A stretch of 16,693 nucleotides of DNA from CAXMST01 sp964196325. Lineage in GTDB: Bacteria > Actinomycetota > Thermoleophilia > Solirubrobacterales > 70-9. Within the stretch, counting starts at the first letter, position 1. Every line of letters starts with the position of its first letter. Position numbers and translations under genes: made by a program. Below are positions 6,983 through 13,587 of the stretch, in pieces. A model generated the notes under the pieces. It searched no databases, had not been told where the DNA came from, and saw nothing but the letters and a program-made list of their open reading frames with translations. The stretch spans positions 1 through 16,693 of the forward strand of contig CAXMST010000034.1 of the NCBI GenBank assembly GCA_964196325.1, in the 5' to 3' direction.

Positions 6983-7939
6983 CTACTTGTGGGCGTCGCC
7001 CTCGCTGCTGGTCGCCCTGGAGACGGTCTCGCCAAGCTTGCCGAGCGCCTCGGTGAACTCCTGCGGGATGATGAACAACTTGTTCGCCTCTCCCGCCGCG
7101 AGTTGCGGCAGCATCTCCAAGTAGAGGTAGCTGAGCACGCCCTCGTCGATGCGACCCTTGTGCAGCGAATCGAACACGGTCGCAACCGCACTCGCCTCGC
7201 CTTCGGCTCGTAGCGCCTGGGCCTCCCGGTCGCCCTCGGCCTCGAGGATCGCCGACTCTTTGTTGCCCTGCGCCCGTAGGACCAGCGACTGCTTGTCGCC
7301 GTCGGCGATCAGGATCGCGGAGGCCTTGGCGCCCTCAGCGTTGAGGATCGCGGCGCGCTTGTCGCGCTCGGCGCGCATCTGCTTCTCCATCGCCTCCTGG
7401 ATCGAGGGCGGCGGGTCGATTGCCTTGATCTCGATCCGGTCGACGCGGATTCCCCACCTGCCGGTGGCCTCGTCGAGCACGGTGCGCAGCTGCGTGTTGA
7501 TGTCGTCGCGGCTGGTCAGCGCCTCCTCGAGGTCGAGGCTGCCGATCACGTTGCGCAGGGTGGTCACCGTGAGTTGCTCGATCGCGCGGATCGGTTGCGC
7601 GACCTCGTAGGTCACCGACTTCGGGTCGATGATCGTGTAGTAGACGACGGTGTCGATGCCGACGTTCACATTGTCCTCGGTGATCACCGCTTGCGGGGGA
7701 AAGGTGACGACCTGCTCGCGGAGGTCGATCAGGGGCAGCATCCGGTCGATGAACGGGATCAGTAGCGCCAGGCCGGGTTGCAGGGTGCGTTGGTAGCGGC
7801 CCAGCCGCTCGACCACGCCGGCCCTTGCCTGGGGAACGATCCGCACCGCGGCGGCGAGTGTGACCAGCACCAGGATGGCGATTGCCGCCAGTGCGATCGC
7901 CCCGGCGTTGACTGCGAGCGGTAGCGCGATCTCGGTCAC
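6983..7939 (-). CDS. SPFH/stomatin-like membrane protein
   Basis: The 318-residue protein belongs to the stomatin/prohibitin/flotillin superfamily. A single N-terminal hydrophobic helix (about 12-33) is followed by the SPFH domain (34-185), with motifs such as VERLGRYQRTLQPGL and a DIN-x-QLRTVLDEA helix. A helical Ala/Glu repeat region (about 186-250) follows, as in paraslipins and QmcA. Such proteins form large oligomers on membranes and often work with NfeD partners in membrane quality control or organisation. The start is GTG at 7939, overlapping the upstream NfeD-like gene as GTGA, with a strong AGGAGG-type Shine-Dalgarno eight bases upstream. It converges on serS with 68 bases between. 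Confidence 0.93.
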   Translation of the reverse strand: MTEIALPLAVNAGAIALAAIAILVLVTLAAAVRIVPQARAGVVERLGRYQRTLQPGLALLIPFIDRMLPLIDLREQVVTFPPQAVITEDNVNVGIDTVVYYTIIDPKSVTYEVAQPIRAIEQLTVTTLRNVIGSLDLEEALTSRDDINTQLRTVLDEATGRWGIRVDRIEIKAIDPPPSIQEAMEKQMRAERDKRAAILNAEGAKASAILIADGDKQSLVLRAQGNKESAILEAEGDREAQALRAEGEASAVATVFDSLHKGRIDEGVLSYLYLEMLPQLAAGEANKLFIIPQEFTEALGKLGETVSRATSSEGDAHK

Positions 7940-8445
7940 TGGCTCTCCTCCTCTTGGGTTTCCCCGCCCTCGTCCGGACCGTCCTGGGCCGGTCCCTCGT
8001 GCGGCTTCAGGTAAGCGTAGACCCCGCCGACGGAGACGACCTCGCAGACGGTGCCCTCGTCGATGATCAGCTCCTCGCTCGTGGTCCGCGCGGACCAGAC
8101 CTGCTGACCGATCCGCGCCAGGCCGGAGTCGATGTCGACCCGCTCCAGCGCCACCGCCCTGGCCCCCAGCATCCGCTGCACGTTCGAGCGCTTCTCCGGA
8201 TCGGGTGGCAACAGGTGCTGGCGGACCAGCGGTCGCAGCGCGATCAGCGAGCCGCTCGAGCCGATGATGAAGGCGACGAGCTGTGGTTCGATCGCGTCCC
8301 CGAAGGAGGCGACGATCGCCGCCGCAAAAGCGCCCAACGCGATCGGAGCGGCGTAGAAGGTAAAGCCGATCACCAGCTCGATCACCAGCAGCCCGATTCC
8401 AAGCAGGAACCAGGCGAGCCAGTCGTCGAGTCCGAAGATCTCCAT
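7936..8445 (-). CDS. NfeD-like membrane protein
   Basis: The 169-residue protein has two or three transmembrane helices (about 10-28, 30-48 and 55-72). A C-terminal beta-rich OB-fold-like domain follows (about 92-147, RMLGARAVAL to GGVYAYLKP) with an acidic tail. This is the short form of NfeD without the serine protease domain. Short NfeD proteins are typically encoded next to a stomatin-like gene, as here, where the two genes overlap by four bases; the pair probably forms one membrane complex. The ATG at 8445 has no Shine-Dalgarno but a TAGATT box six bases upstream, which suggests leaderless transcription and makes this the first gene of the pair. Confidence 0.88.
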   Translation of the reverse strand: MEIFGLDDWLAWFLLGIGLLVIELVIGFTFYAAPIALGAFAAAIVASFGDAIEPQLVAFIIGSSGSLIALRPLVRQHLLPPDPEKRSNVQRMLGARAVALERVDIDSGLARIGQQVWSARTTSEELIIDEGTVCEVVSVGGVYAYLKPHEGPAQDGPDEGGETQEEESQ

Positions 8446-8451
8446 GCCGGG

Positions 8452-8457
8452 AATCTA
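8452..8457 (-). promoter_or_regulatory. Candidate leaderless -10 box for the NfeD/SPFH pair
   Basis: On the minus strand TAGATT (TAnnnT) ends six bases before the NfeD-like ATG, the spacing expected if the transcript begins at the start codon. No Shine-Dalgarno is present. Confidence 0.45.
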
Positions 8458-8509
8458 CCCGTTCCGCCGCCGGCAGCAGCGTTCATCCCCCGCGGTCAAG
8501 GCAGGGCAC

Positions 8510-8542
8510 AGCGAGCGACGTGCCGTTCCCACACCGCTCGCT
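8510..8542 (-). terminator. Hairpin downstream of msrB
   Basis: AGCGAGCG (8510-8517) and CGCTCGCT (8535-8542) form a perfect 8-bp stem with a 17-base loop. GGGC/GCCC (8504-8507 and 8547-8550) could extend the stem across a small internal loop. It lies about 20 bases after the msrB stop and before the next minus-strand gene, which fits a terminator. There is no T-tract. Confidence 0.35.
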
Positions 8543-8560
8543 ACGGGCCCTCCCCTGGTC

Positions 8561-8977
8561 TTAGGAGCTTGACTCGCTCTCGTCGTCCGCTGGATCCAGC
8601 GAGAGAGCGGCTGAGTTGATGCAGTACCGCTGCCCGGTCGGCTGTGGGCCGTCGTCGAAGACGTGGCCCAGGTGAGCGTCACAGTGGCTGCAGAGGACTT
8701 CGGTGCGGCGCATCAACAGGCTGTTGTCGGAGCGGGCCTCGACGGCTCCTTCGTCGGCCGGCTGGTGGAAGCTGGGCCAGCCCGTGCCGGAGTCGAATTT
8801 TGCCTGCGATTCGAACAGAGGCTCCGAGCAACAGACGCAGACGTAGGTGCCCTCCGCCTTCGTGTCCCAATGCTTGCCGCTGAACGCGCGTTCGGTGCCA
8901 GCCTTGCGAGTTACGTCGAACTGCTCGTCGTTGAGCTCGCGGCGCCACTCTGCATCTGACTTCTTGATCTTTTCCAT
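8561..8977 (-). CDS. msrB: Peptide-methionine (R)-S-oxide reductase MsrB
   Basis: This enzyme reduces the R epimer of methionine sulfoxide in proteins, repairing oxidative damage. The 138 residues show the complete family pattern. The zinc-binding pairs are Cys47/Cys50 (CVCC) and Cys96/Cys99 (CSHC). FDSGTGWPSF spans 61-70, AHLGHVFDDGP spans 101-111, and RYCINSAAL holds the catalytic Cys119. The position used by some homologues for a resolving cysteine (SGxGW) is Thr here, so recycling may use another thiol. The ATG at 8977 was chosen because GGAGA lies just upstream; an in-frame TTG at 9001 is an alternative. There is no MsrA domain or neighbour. The last ten residues are a Ser/Glu/Asp tail. 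Confidence 0.95.
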   Translation of the reverse strand: MEKIKKSDAEWRRELNDEQFDVTRKAGTERAFSGKHWDTKAEGTYVCVCCSEPLFESQAKFDSGTGWPSFHQPADEGAVEARSDNSLLMRRTEVLCSHCDAHLGHVFDDGPQPTGQRYCINSAALSLDPADDESESSS

Positions 8978-9147
8978 GCTTCTCCAAACGTCGGTTTTCA
9001 ACCCGAGCCTAGGCCCGCGGCCTTACCAACCCATGAATGAAATGTCTGCGCTGGCAGATCTGTGAACGGCAACCTTTGAGGAGACGACCCCCCGATCGTT
9101 CCTTGCCCCACGCCCGCAGCCCGGGCAGAAACCTACTCAAGAGAGAG

Positions 9148-9153
9148 GATACT
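9148..9153 (+). promoter_or_regulatory. Candidate leaderless -10 box for the thioesterase gene
   Basis: GATACT ends seven bases before the GTG at 9161, so transcription could begin at the start codon. A purine-rich stretch (GAGAGAGG, 9141-9148) also lies here but is too far upstream for an ideal Shine-Dalgarno. Confidence 0.4.
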
Positions 9154-9160
9154 GACCAGC

Positions 9161-10036
9161 GTGAGGGTGTCAAACAGCGAGATCGCGCCCGAGGCCTTCT
9201 ACAGCTCAGATGGTCCTGACTTCGTGTCCAGCGAGCTGACGCGCGGCCCCTGGGATGCCGATAGCCAGCACGCGGGGCCGCCCTCGGCGCTGATCGCGCG
9301 GGCGATTGAGCGCTGCTCTGGACTCGGGGCCGAGGAGGGTCAGGCACCGGTCGTCGGCCGGATTACCTACGAGATTCTGCGGCCGGTGCCGATCGCCCCG
9401 CTTCGAGTCGAGGTCGAGGTCGAGAGGCCGGGTCGCCGCGTGGACCTCGTCGCCGCGTCGTTGCGCGAGTCCGACAGCGGCCGTGAACTGGTCAAGGCGC
9501 GCGCTTGGCGCCTGCGCAACGGCGAGGTCTCGATCCCACCCGGCCTAAGCAGCACCGATCCAGGTGCGCCCCCGGCGCACGCCGGGCGCCCAGGGGGCGA
9601 GCTCGGCCGGCCTCCGGGCCCCGAAACTCTGCCGGAGGCCGAGGCCTTCTTTCCGACCGGCTTCGACGTCGGCTACCACACGGGCGTGGAGTACCGGTTC
9701 CCGAGCGGCAGCTTCGTCGAGCCCGGGCCGGCCGTCTGCTGGCTGCGGATGCGGGTGCCGTTGATCGCGGGTGAGGAGCCGTCGCCCCTGCAGCGGGTGC
9801 TGGTTGCCGCCGATTCCGGCAACGGGATCAGCGCCACGCTGGACTTCAACCGCTATCTGTTCATCAACGTCGACCTCAGCGTTCACCTGCATCGGGTGCC
9901 CGCCGGGGAGTGGGTCTGCCTCGACTCGCTGACCATTCCTGAGCCGAACGGCCAGGGACTCGCCGACACGATGCTCTGGGACGAGCACGGTCCGCTGGGG
10001 CGTGCCTGCCAGACCCTGCTGATCGCCGAGCGCTGA
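9161..10036 (+). CDS. Acyl-CoA thioesterase-like double-hotdog protein
   Basis: The 291-residue product resembles TesB-like/4HBT_3 proteins with two hotdog folds in tandem. The N-terminal half has WDADSQHAGPPSALIARAIE (31-50), the hotdog helix that carries the HAGP version of the HGG motif, followed by the GRITYEILRPVPI strand. The C-terminal half has LVAADSGNGISATLDF (214-229), with Asp218 at the usual catalytic position, then the NVDLSVHLHR and GEWVCLDS strands. Members hydrolyse acyl-CoA thioesters; the chain length preferred here cannot be told. A Pro/Gly-rich linker (about 125-160) joins the halves. GTG at 9161 is preferred, with a possible -10 box seven bases before it; GTG at 9167 is also possible. 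It converges on the ATP-grasp gene. Confidence 0.85.
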   Translation: MRVSNSEIAPEAFYSSDGPDFVSSELTRGPWDADSQHAGPPSALIARAIERCSGLGAEEGQAPVVGRITYEILRPVPIAPLRVEVEVERPGRRVDLVAASLRESDSGRELVKARAWRLRNGEVSIPPGLSSTDPGAPPAHAGRPGGELGRPPGPETLPEAEAFFPTGFDVGYHTGVEYRFPSGSFVEPGPAVCWLRMRVPLIAGEEPSPLQRVLVAADSGNGISATLDFNRYLFINVDLSVHLHRVPAGEWVCLDSLTIPEPNGQGLADTMLWDEHGPLGRACQTLLIAER

Positions 10037-10050
10037 GCCCTCGCCCCCGC

Positions 10051-10902
10051 TCAGCCCCGAGGCGTCGCCGCGACCAGCGCTCGCGCCAGCTTCGTGGAGC
10101 TGCTCGGCTCAAGCCCGAGATAGAGCTCGGGATCGATCAGTTCCAGCTCGATCACCCGCAGTGCGCCGTCCGGGTCGGCCAGCAGGTCAACCCGGGCATA
10201 GATCGGCTCGCCAGGGGCCAGGCGCAGTGCCTGGCGACTGATCTCCAGCGCCTCCACCGGAGCCTCCACAAGCTCCTGGCTGCCCCCGTAACCGCTCTGC
10301 GAGCGGAAGTCCCCGGCGGCGGGGCGCCGGCGCAGAGCGTGACTGGGCTCGCCCTCGATCAGGACCACGCTGAGCTCACCCTCGCGCTCGACCGAGGCTA
10401 GGAAGGGCTGCGCCATCCCCGGCTCGTCGAGGCTGCGGAGAATGCGGCCGACCATCGCCGCATCAGCCCGGGCCAGTCGGCGGGCGCCGGCATCGATCAC
10501 CGGCTTGAGCACGACGTCGCCCCAACCCAACTCGGCGACGGCGGCCTCGATCTCGTCTTCGTTGCCGGGCTCGGTCCAGACCGTCGGGATCGTCGGCACG
10601 CCGCCCTCTTCGAGCTCTCGGAGATAGCGCTTGTCGAGGTTCCATTCGATCGTCTTGCGCGGGTTCAGCAGGGTCCCGGCCCGGTCAACCAGCTTCAGCC
10701 AGGCGCGGAAATCCTGCAGCCGCCGTGTGTGATCCCAGGTGGCGCTGAGCATGATCAGATCGAAGCCCTCCCAGTCCACCTTGGGATCCGACCAGGCAGG
10801 CGCTGTGACCTCCGCACCGCCGCGCCTCAGAACAGGCGCCAGGAAGTCGAAGTCCGCGTCGTGCGCGGTTGGCCGTTCGTAGCTGACGATCGCAAGCCTC
10901 AC
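10051..10902 (-). CDS. ATP-grasp domain protein
   Basis: The 283-residue product looks like a stand-alone ATP-grasp ligase of the RimK/glutathione-synthetase-like or DcsG-like group. The N-terminal preATP-grasp part includes MRLAIVSYER and LIMLSATWDHTRRLQDF (49-65). The nucleotide-binding lysine is in VVLKPVIDAGAR (Lys133). The C-terminal catalytic part has YARVDLLADPDG (235-246) and IELELIDPELYL (251-262), whose acidic residues would bind magnesium. The enzymes join a carboxylate to an amine or thiol using ATP; the substrate is not evident. The GTG at 10902 has TGAGG six to seven bases upstream, inside the end of the preceding EEP gene. The two genes are five bases apart and so probably co-transcribed. 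Confidence 0.82.
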   Translation of the reverse strand: MRLAIVSYERPTAHDADFDFLAPVLRRGGAEVTAPAWSDPKVDWEGFDLIMLSATWDHTRRLQDFRAWLKLVDRAGTLLNPRKTIEWNLDKRYLRELEEGGVPTIPTVWTEPGNEDEIEAAVAELGWGDVVLKPVIDAGARRLARADAAMVGRILRSLDEPGMAQPFLASVEREGELSVVLIEGEPSHALRRRPAAGDFRSQSGYGGSQELVEAPVEALEISRQALRLAPGEPIYARVDLLADPDGALRVIELELIDPELYLGLEPSSSTKLARALVAATPRG

Positions 10903-10907
10903 GGGCC

Positions 10908-11729
10908 TCAGGGTCGCACGCCCGGCGGGGCCAGGGTTGCGAGCACGGCCCGATGGTCGCTGCCGTCGATCGAAAACACCTCGTAGTCGACGGCCCGTAG
11001 GCGCTCGTCGTAGATCACATGATCGATCGCGACCGGAGGCGGCAGCAGCCCGAACGGGCCGTCGCTCGTCCAGGTCGGAGTCAGGCCCCGCCCAAGCTGC
11101 TCGCCGGCGTCGGCGAAGCCGCGCTCGAGCAGGTCCCGCAGGGCGGCGTGGTCCAGGGTCGCATTGAAGTCGCCGATCAGGATCGGCTTGTCCTCCCCCG
11201 CGGTCGCGGACGGCAGCGCCTTCAGGTAGCGCCCCAGCGTGCTGACCTGGGCGGGGCCGGTCGGCGGGGGCGGGTAGACCGCCAGCTGTTCACCCGCGAG
11301 GGCCCGCAGGCGCATACGCACCGCCGGCACGCCCGCCACCAGGGTTTTCTCGGCCGCGCTCGGGCGCGTCGCCGAATAAAGGCCCGAGCCCCAGGGAGCG
11401 GGCTCGGGATCAGTGATCGAGAACGGCAGCTGCTCAGCGATGGGCGAGGCGGCAATCGCGTCGGCGGCCTCGTCGGTCAGCTCCTGGACGCTGAGCAACT
11501 CGACCCGCTGACTCTCGACCAGCGCGGCGACCTGGTCGAGCTCAGCGCTACCGAACAAGAGGTTGACGCTCATCACGCGCAGGGTCGGCCCCGAGCTCTG
11601 GTCGGGCTCACTTGCGAAGCCGCGGGGAAGGACGGCCAGCCCGAGGGCCAGCGCCGCTGCCAGCGCTGCCAGAGCCGCCCCTCGCCGCCCTAGAAGCAGC
11701 GACCAGGCCACGGCCAGCGGCGCCAACAA
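10908..11729 (-). CDS. Endonuclease/exonuclease/phosphatase family protein, N-terminally cut by an in-frame TAG
   Basis: Read from TTG at 11729 the product has 273 residues: a hydrophobic segment (1-35), then an EEP (DNase I-like) domain. Family motifs are MSVNLLFG (53-60, Asn56), SVQELT (80-85, catalytic Glu83), IGDFNAT (185-191), IDHVIY (235-240) and GSDHRAVLATL (256-266). Where many relatives have a VHPxPP stretch, this protein has VYPPPP (151-156), so a usual histidine may be replaced by Tyr. Membrane-anchored EEP proteins normally have two or three N-terminal helices. Here the missing ones are encoded in the same frame just upstream but cut off by TAG (11736-11738). The TTG may therefore not be a real start, and the protein may be non-functional or the TAG a sequence error. 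It is followed closely by the ATP-grasp gene. Confidence 0.75.
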   Translation of the reverse strand: MLAPLAVAWSLLLGRRGAALAALAAALALGLAVLPRGFASEPDQSSGPTLRVMSVNLLFGSAELDQVAALVESQRVELLSVQELTDEAADAIAASPIAEQLPFSITDPEPAPWGSGLYSATRPSAAEKTLVAGVPAVRMRLRALAGEQLAVYPPPPTGPAQVSTLGRYLKALPSATAGEDKPILIGDFNATLDHAALRDLLERGFADAGEQLGRGLTPTWTSDGPFGLLPPPVAIDHVIYDERLRAVDYEVFSIDGSDHRAVLATLAPPGVRP

Positions 11730-11735
11730 CGCGAC

Positions 11736-11825
11736 CTATGGGGTGAAGGCCAGCAGCGGCACCGCCGGATAGCCGCGCTCGAGTCCGAGCGTCCGGACCA
11801 GCGCCCACAGCAGCAGCGGCGCCAC
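11736..11825 (-). pseudogene. Detached N-terminal membrane segment of the EEP gene
   Basis: In the same minus-strand frame as the EEP gene, a GTG at 11825 opens about 29 hydrophobic residues ending LERGYPAVPLLAFTP, followed by TAG where the family usually has Tyr (FTPYV). After the stop the frame resumes as VALLAPLAVAWSLLLG. Reading through gives one continuous membrane-anchored EEP protein of about 305 residues. The stop is thus best explained as a nonsense mutation or a base error. Confidence 0.6.
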
Positions 11826-11865
11826 CGCCGACCAGGCAGATCTCGGAGCGCAGCGACGCCTGGGC

Positions 11866-11895
11866 TTGCAAATTATTATCTGATCGAGTAATAAT
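11866..11895 (+). promoter_or_regulatory. Promoter of the R2lox-tetR unit
   Basis: TTGCAA (11866-11871) as -35 and AATAAT (11890-11895) as -10 are separated by 18 bases. The -10 matches TATAAT at five of six positions. A start site near 11902 would leave a leader of about 36 bases containing the Shine-Dalgarno AGAGGTGG before the ATG at 11938. This is the only clearly AT-rich promoter in the window. Confidence 0.5.
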
Positions 11896-11896
11896 T
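11871..11896. promoter_or_regulatory. AT-rich palindromic operator, probable TetR site
   Basis: AATTATTA (11871-11878) and TAATAATT (11889-11896) are perfect inverted repeats around a ten-base spacer. GATC (11882-11885) sits exactly at the centre, so 20 of 26 positions are symmetric. The palindrome fills the -35/-10 spacer and covers the -10 box of the predicted promoter, the usual place for a TetR-family operator. A TetR gene is the second gene of the unit, which suggests autoregulation. The site also lies upstream of the divergent EEP gene. Confidence 0.6.
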
Positions 11897-11937
11897 GTGG
11901 GCAGAGAGTGGGAACTAACGCAGAGAGGTGGTAGTCG

Positions 11938-12936
11938 ATGGAGGTAACCGGCGGTAGAGGCGTGACGAAAGGGGGCTTCGCGGCCCGCGGTCGCGAGCAG
12001 GACACCGAGGACGACGGAGCCTTGGCGACCCTGCTCGACGCGGACATCGATCGCGTGATGAGCGGACTCGATCGAATCATCGAAGCCGCTCCGTCCTACG
12101 AGAAGCTGTTCATGCGGTGGCAGCGCCAGCACTGGTCGACCGAGGACTTCGACTTCAGCGAGGACGCCCGGCAGTGGGCTGATCCAGATCTGATCGGCGA
12201 GGAGGAGCGCCGTTTTCTGATGTTCGGCTTCTCCGAGTTCTTCCTCGGTGAGGAGCGGGTCACAGTGGAGCTGCTGCCGTTCGCGATGGCCGCCCCGAAT
12301 CTCGAGGCGCAGGCGTTCCTGACCACCCAGATCTCGGATGAGGCCAAACACATGGTCTTCTTCGACCGCTTCTATCGGGAGGTGCTGGGCCTCAGCGCCG
12401 ACTCGCTCGGGGAGATGGTCGGCGCGCAGCGCTCTGTCGTCAACGACGAATGGATCAAGCTCTTCGAGGGGATCCTGCACGACTGCTCCGAGCGCTGCCG
12501 CAAGGATCCGACCGACCTCGAGGCGCTGATCCGAGGGATCACCGTCTACATGGTGGTGATCGAGGGAACGCTGGCCTTGACCGGCGCACGGTTCATCATC
12601 CGCAGCCTCAAGGAGCGCGGCTGGCTGCCCGGTTTCACCCAAGGGTTCACCGCGGTCAACCGCGACGAATCCCGCCACGTCGGCTTCGGGGTCAAGTTCC
12701 TCGCCGACTCGATCAAGGCCGACCCGGCCAACGCGTTGGTGATCCAGGACACCCTGAGGGAGGCGCTGCCGGTGGCGACGTTGGTCTTTGTGCCGCCCTG
12801 GGTCGACGACCCATACGACTTCGAGACTCCCTTCTACCATTCGTCGGAGATCTTCGAGTACGCGATGAAGGCGCTCTCGAAGAAGCTGGCGGCGATGGGG
12901 CTGGATCCCGCGATGCTGGCCGAGCCGGCGGCCTGA
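11938..12936 (+). CDS. R2-like ligand-binding oxidase (R2lox-type ferritin-like protein)
   Basis: The 332-residue protein is a ferritin-like di-metal carboxylate protein of the ribonucleotide reductase R2 superfamily. Likely metal ligands are Glu105 (FLGEERV), Glu135 and His138 (SDEAKH), Glu209 (VIEGTLALTG), and Glu244 and His247 (RDESRHVGFG). The pattern fits R2lox better than a true NrdB/NrdF. Val108 lies three residues after Glu105 and Tyr204 five before Glu209. These match the Val and Tyr that form an ether cross-link in Mycobacterium Rv0233-type R2lox, where the site holds a Mn/Fe centre and a fatty-acid-like ligand. No NrdA partner is nearby. The ATG at 11938 has AGAGGTGG upstream. The first ~30 residues are a charged, probably disordered extension. 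It is followed 13 bases later by tetR. An NrdB-like role is less likely but not excluded. Confidence 0.85.
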   Translation: MEVTGGRGVTKGGFAARGREQDTEDDGALATLLDADIDRVMSGLDRIIEAAPSYEKLFMRWQRQHWSTEDFDFSEDARQWADPDLIGEEERRFLMFGFSEFFLGEERVTVELLPFAMAAPNLEAQAFLTTQISDEAKHMVFFDRFYREVLGLSADSLGEMVGAQRSVVNDEWIKLFEGILHDCSERCRKDPTDLEALIRGITVYMVVIEGTLALTGARFIIRSLKERGWLPGFTQGFTAVNRDESRHVGFGVKFLADSIKADPANALVIQDTLREALPVATLVFVPPWVDDPYDFETPFYHSSEIFEYAMKALSKKLAAMGLDPAMLAEPAA

Positions 12937-12949
12937 GCCGGCGCCTGCG

Positions 12950-13567
12950 TTGCCCGACGCGCTGCAGGAGAGGCCGAGGACCGGGCCTGGACGTCCACCC
13001 ACGGGCGCTCGGCGGCGGATCCTCGACGCGGGCTACCGGGTGCTCGCCCGAGATGGATATGCAGGGATGACGATGGCTAAGGTCGCTGCGGAGGCCGGCC
13101 AGAATCAGGCTTTGATCGGCTACCACTTCGGTGGCAAGCAGGGGCTGGTCGCGGCCGTCGCCCGGCGAGTGACCGAGCGGATCACGTCCGAGGCGCTCGC
13201 GGCAGTGGCCGGTGCGGAGCGGATCGAGGCGATGGCCGGCGACGCTCTCGACGCGGTCTGGCATCTGATGGAGATGGACGAGGGGCTGCAGCGGGTCTAC
13301 TTCGATCTCGCGGCGCAGTCCACGCTCGATCCCGATATCCAGGTTCTGATGGCCGAGGTGAAGGCCGGCTATCGGGAGATCCTCGCTGGGCGGATCGGTC
13401 TGCTCGCGCCGGCCCTGACCGCGGCCGAGCTCGAGGCCGCCGCGGTCTTCGTCATGGCCGGAATCGAGGGGCTGGCCTTGCAGCGCCTCGATCGCGGGGA
13501 TACGAGCTCGCTGCTCGCTGCCCGTCAGATCTGGGTGCGGTCGGTCGGCGCAGCCCTGGACGACTGA
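12950..13567 (+). CDS. TetR-family transcriptional regulator
   Basis: The 205-residue product has an N-terminal helix-turn-helix domain (about 18-68): RRRILDAGYRVLARDGY, TMAKVAAEAG, and the recognition-helix end QALIGYHFGGKQGL. A helical ligand-binding domain follows, with no clear relation to a characterised subgroup. TetR proteins usually repress their own operon and release DNA on binding a small ligand. The gene lies 13 bases after the R2lox gene and an AT-rich palindrome covers their shared promoter, so it probably regulates that unit in response to an oxidase substrate or product. The start is TTG at 12950, the only start that keeps the full DNA-binding domain; the Shine-Dalgarno is weak. 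It is convergent with the hydrolase gene. Confidence 0.92.
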   Translation: MPDALQERPRTGPGRPPTGARRRILDAGYRVLARDGYAGMTMAKVAAEAGQNQALIGYHFGGKQGLVAAVARRVTERITSEALAAVAGAERIEAMAGDALDAVWHLMEMDEGLQRVYFDLAAQSTLDPDIQVLMAEVKAGYREILAGRIGLLAPALTAAELEAAAVFVMAGIEGLALQRLDRGDTSSLLAARQIWVRSVGAALDD

Positions 13568-13587
13568 GCTCAGGCAGTCTCGGCCCG

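Noticed and set aside
9033..9065. A ten-codon open frame (MNEMSALADL) upstream of the thioesterase gene, with a small TCTGC/GCAGA hairpin inside
   Set aside because: Too short, about 95 bases from the next gene, no Shine-Dalgarno, and no run of a single amino acid codon that would suggest an attenuator.
11938..12936. Calling the ferritin-like protein ribonucleotide reductase beta subunit
   Set aside because: No alpha subunit gene is adjacent and the Val/Tyr positions match R2lox; kept only as an alternative.
11608..13002. A 464-codon minus-strand open frame across the operator, R2lox gene and part of the EEP gene
   Set aside because: It runs antisense through the operator and the R2lox gene and out of frame through the EEP region; composition is that of a GC-driven shadow frame.
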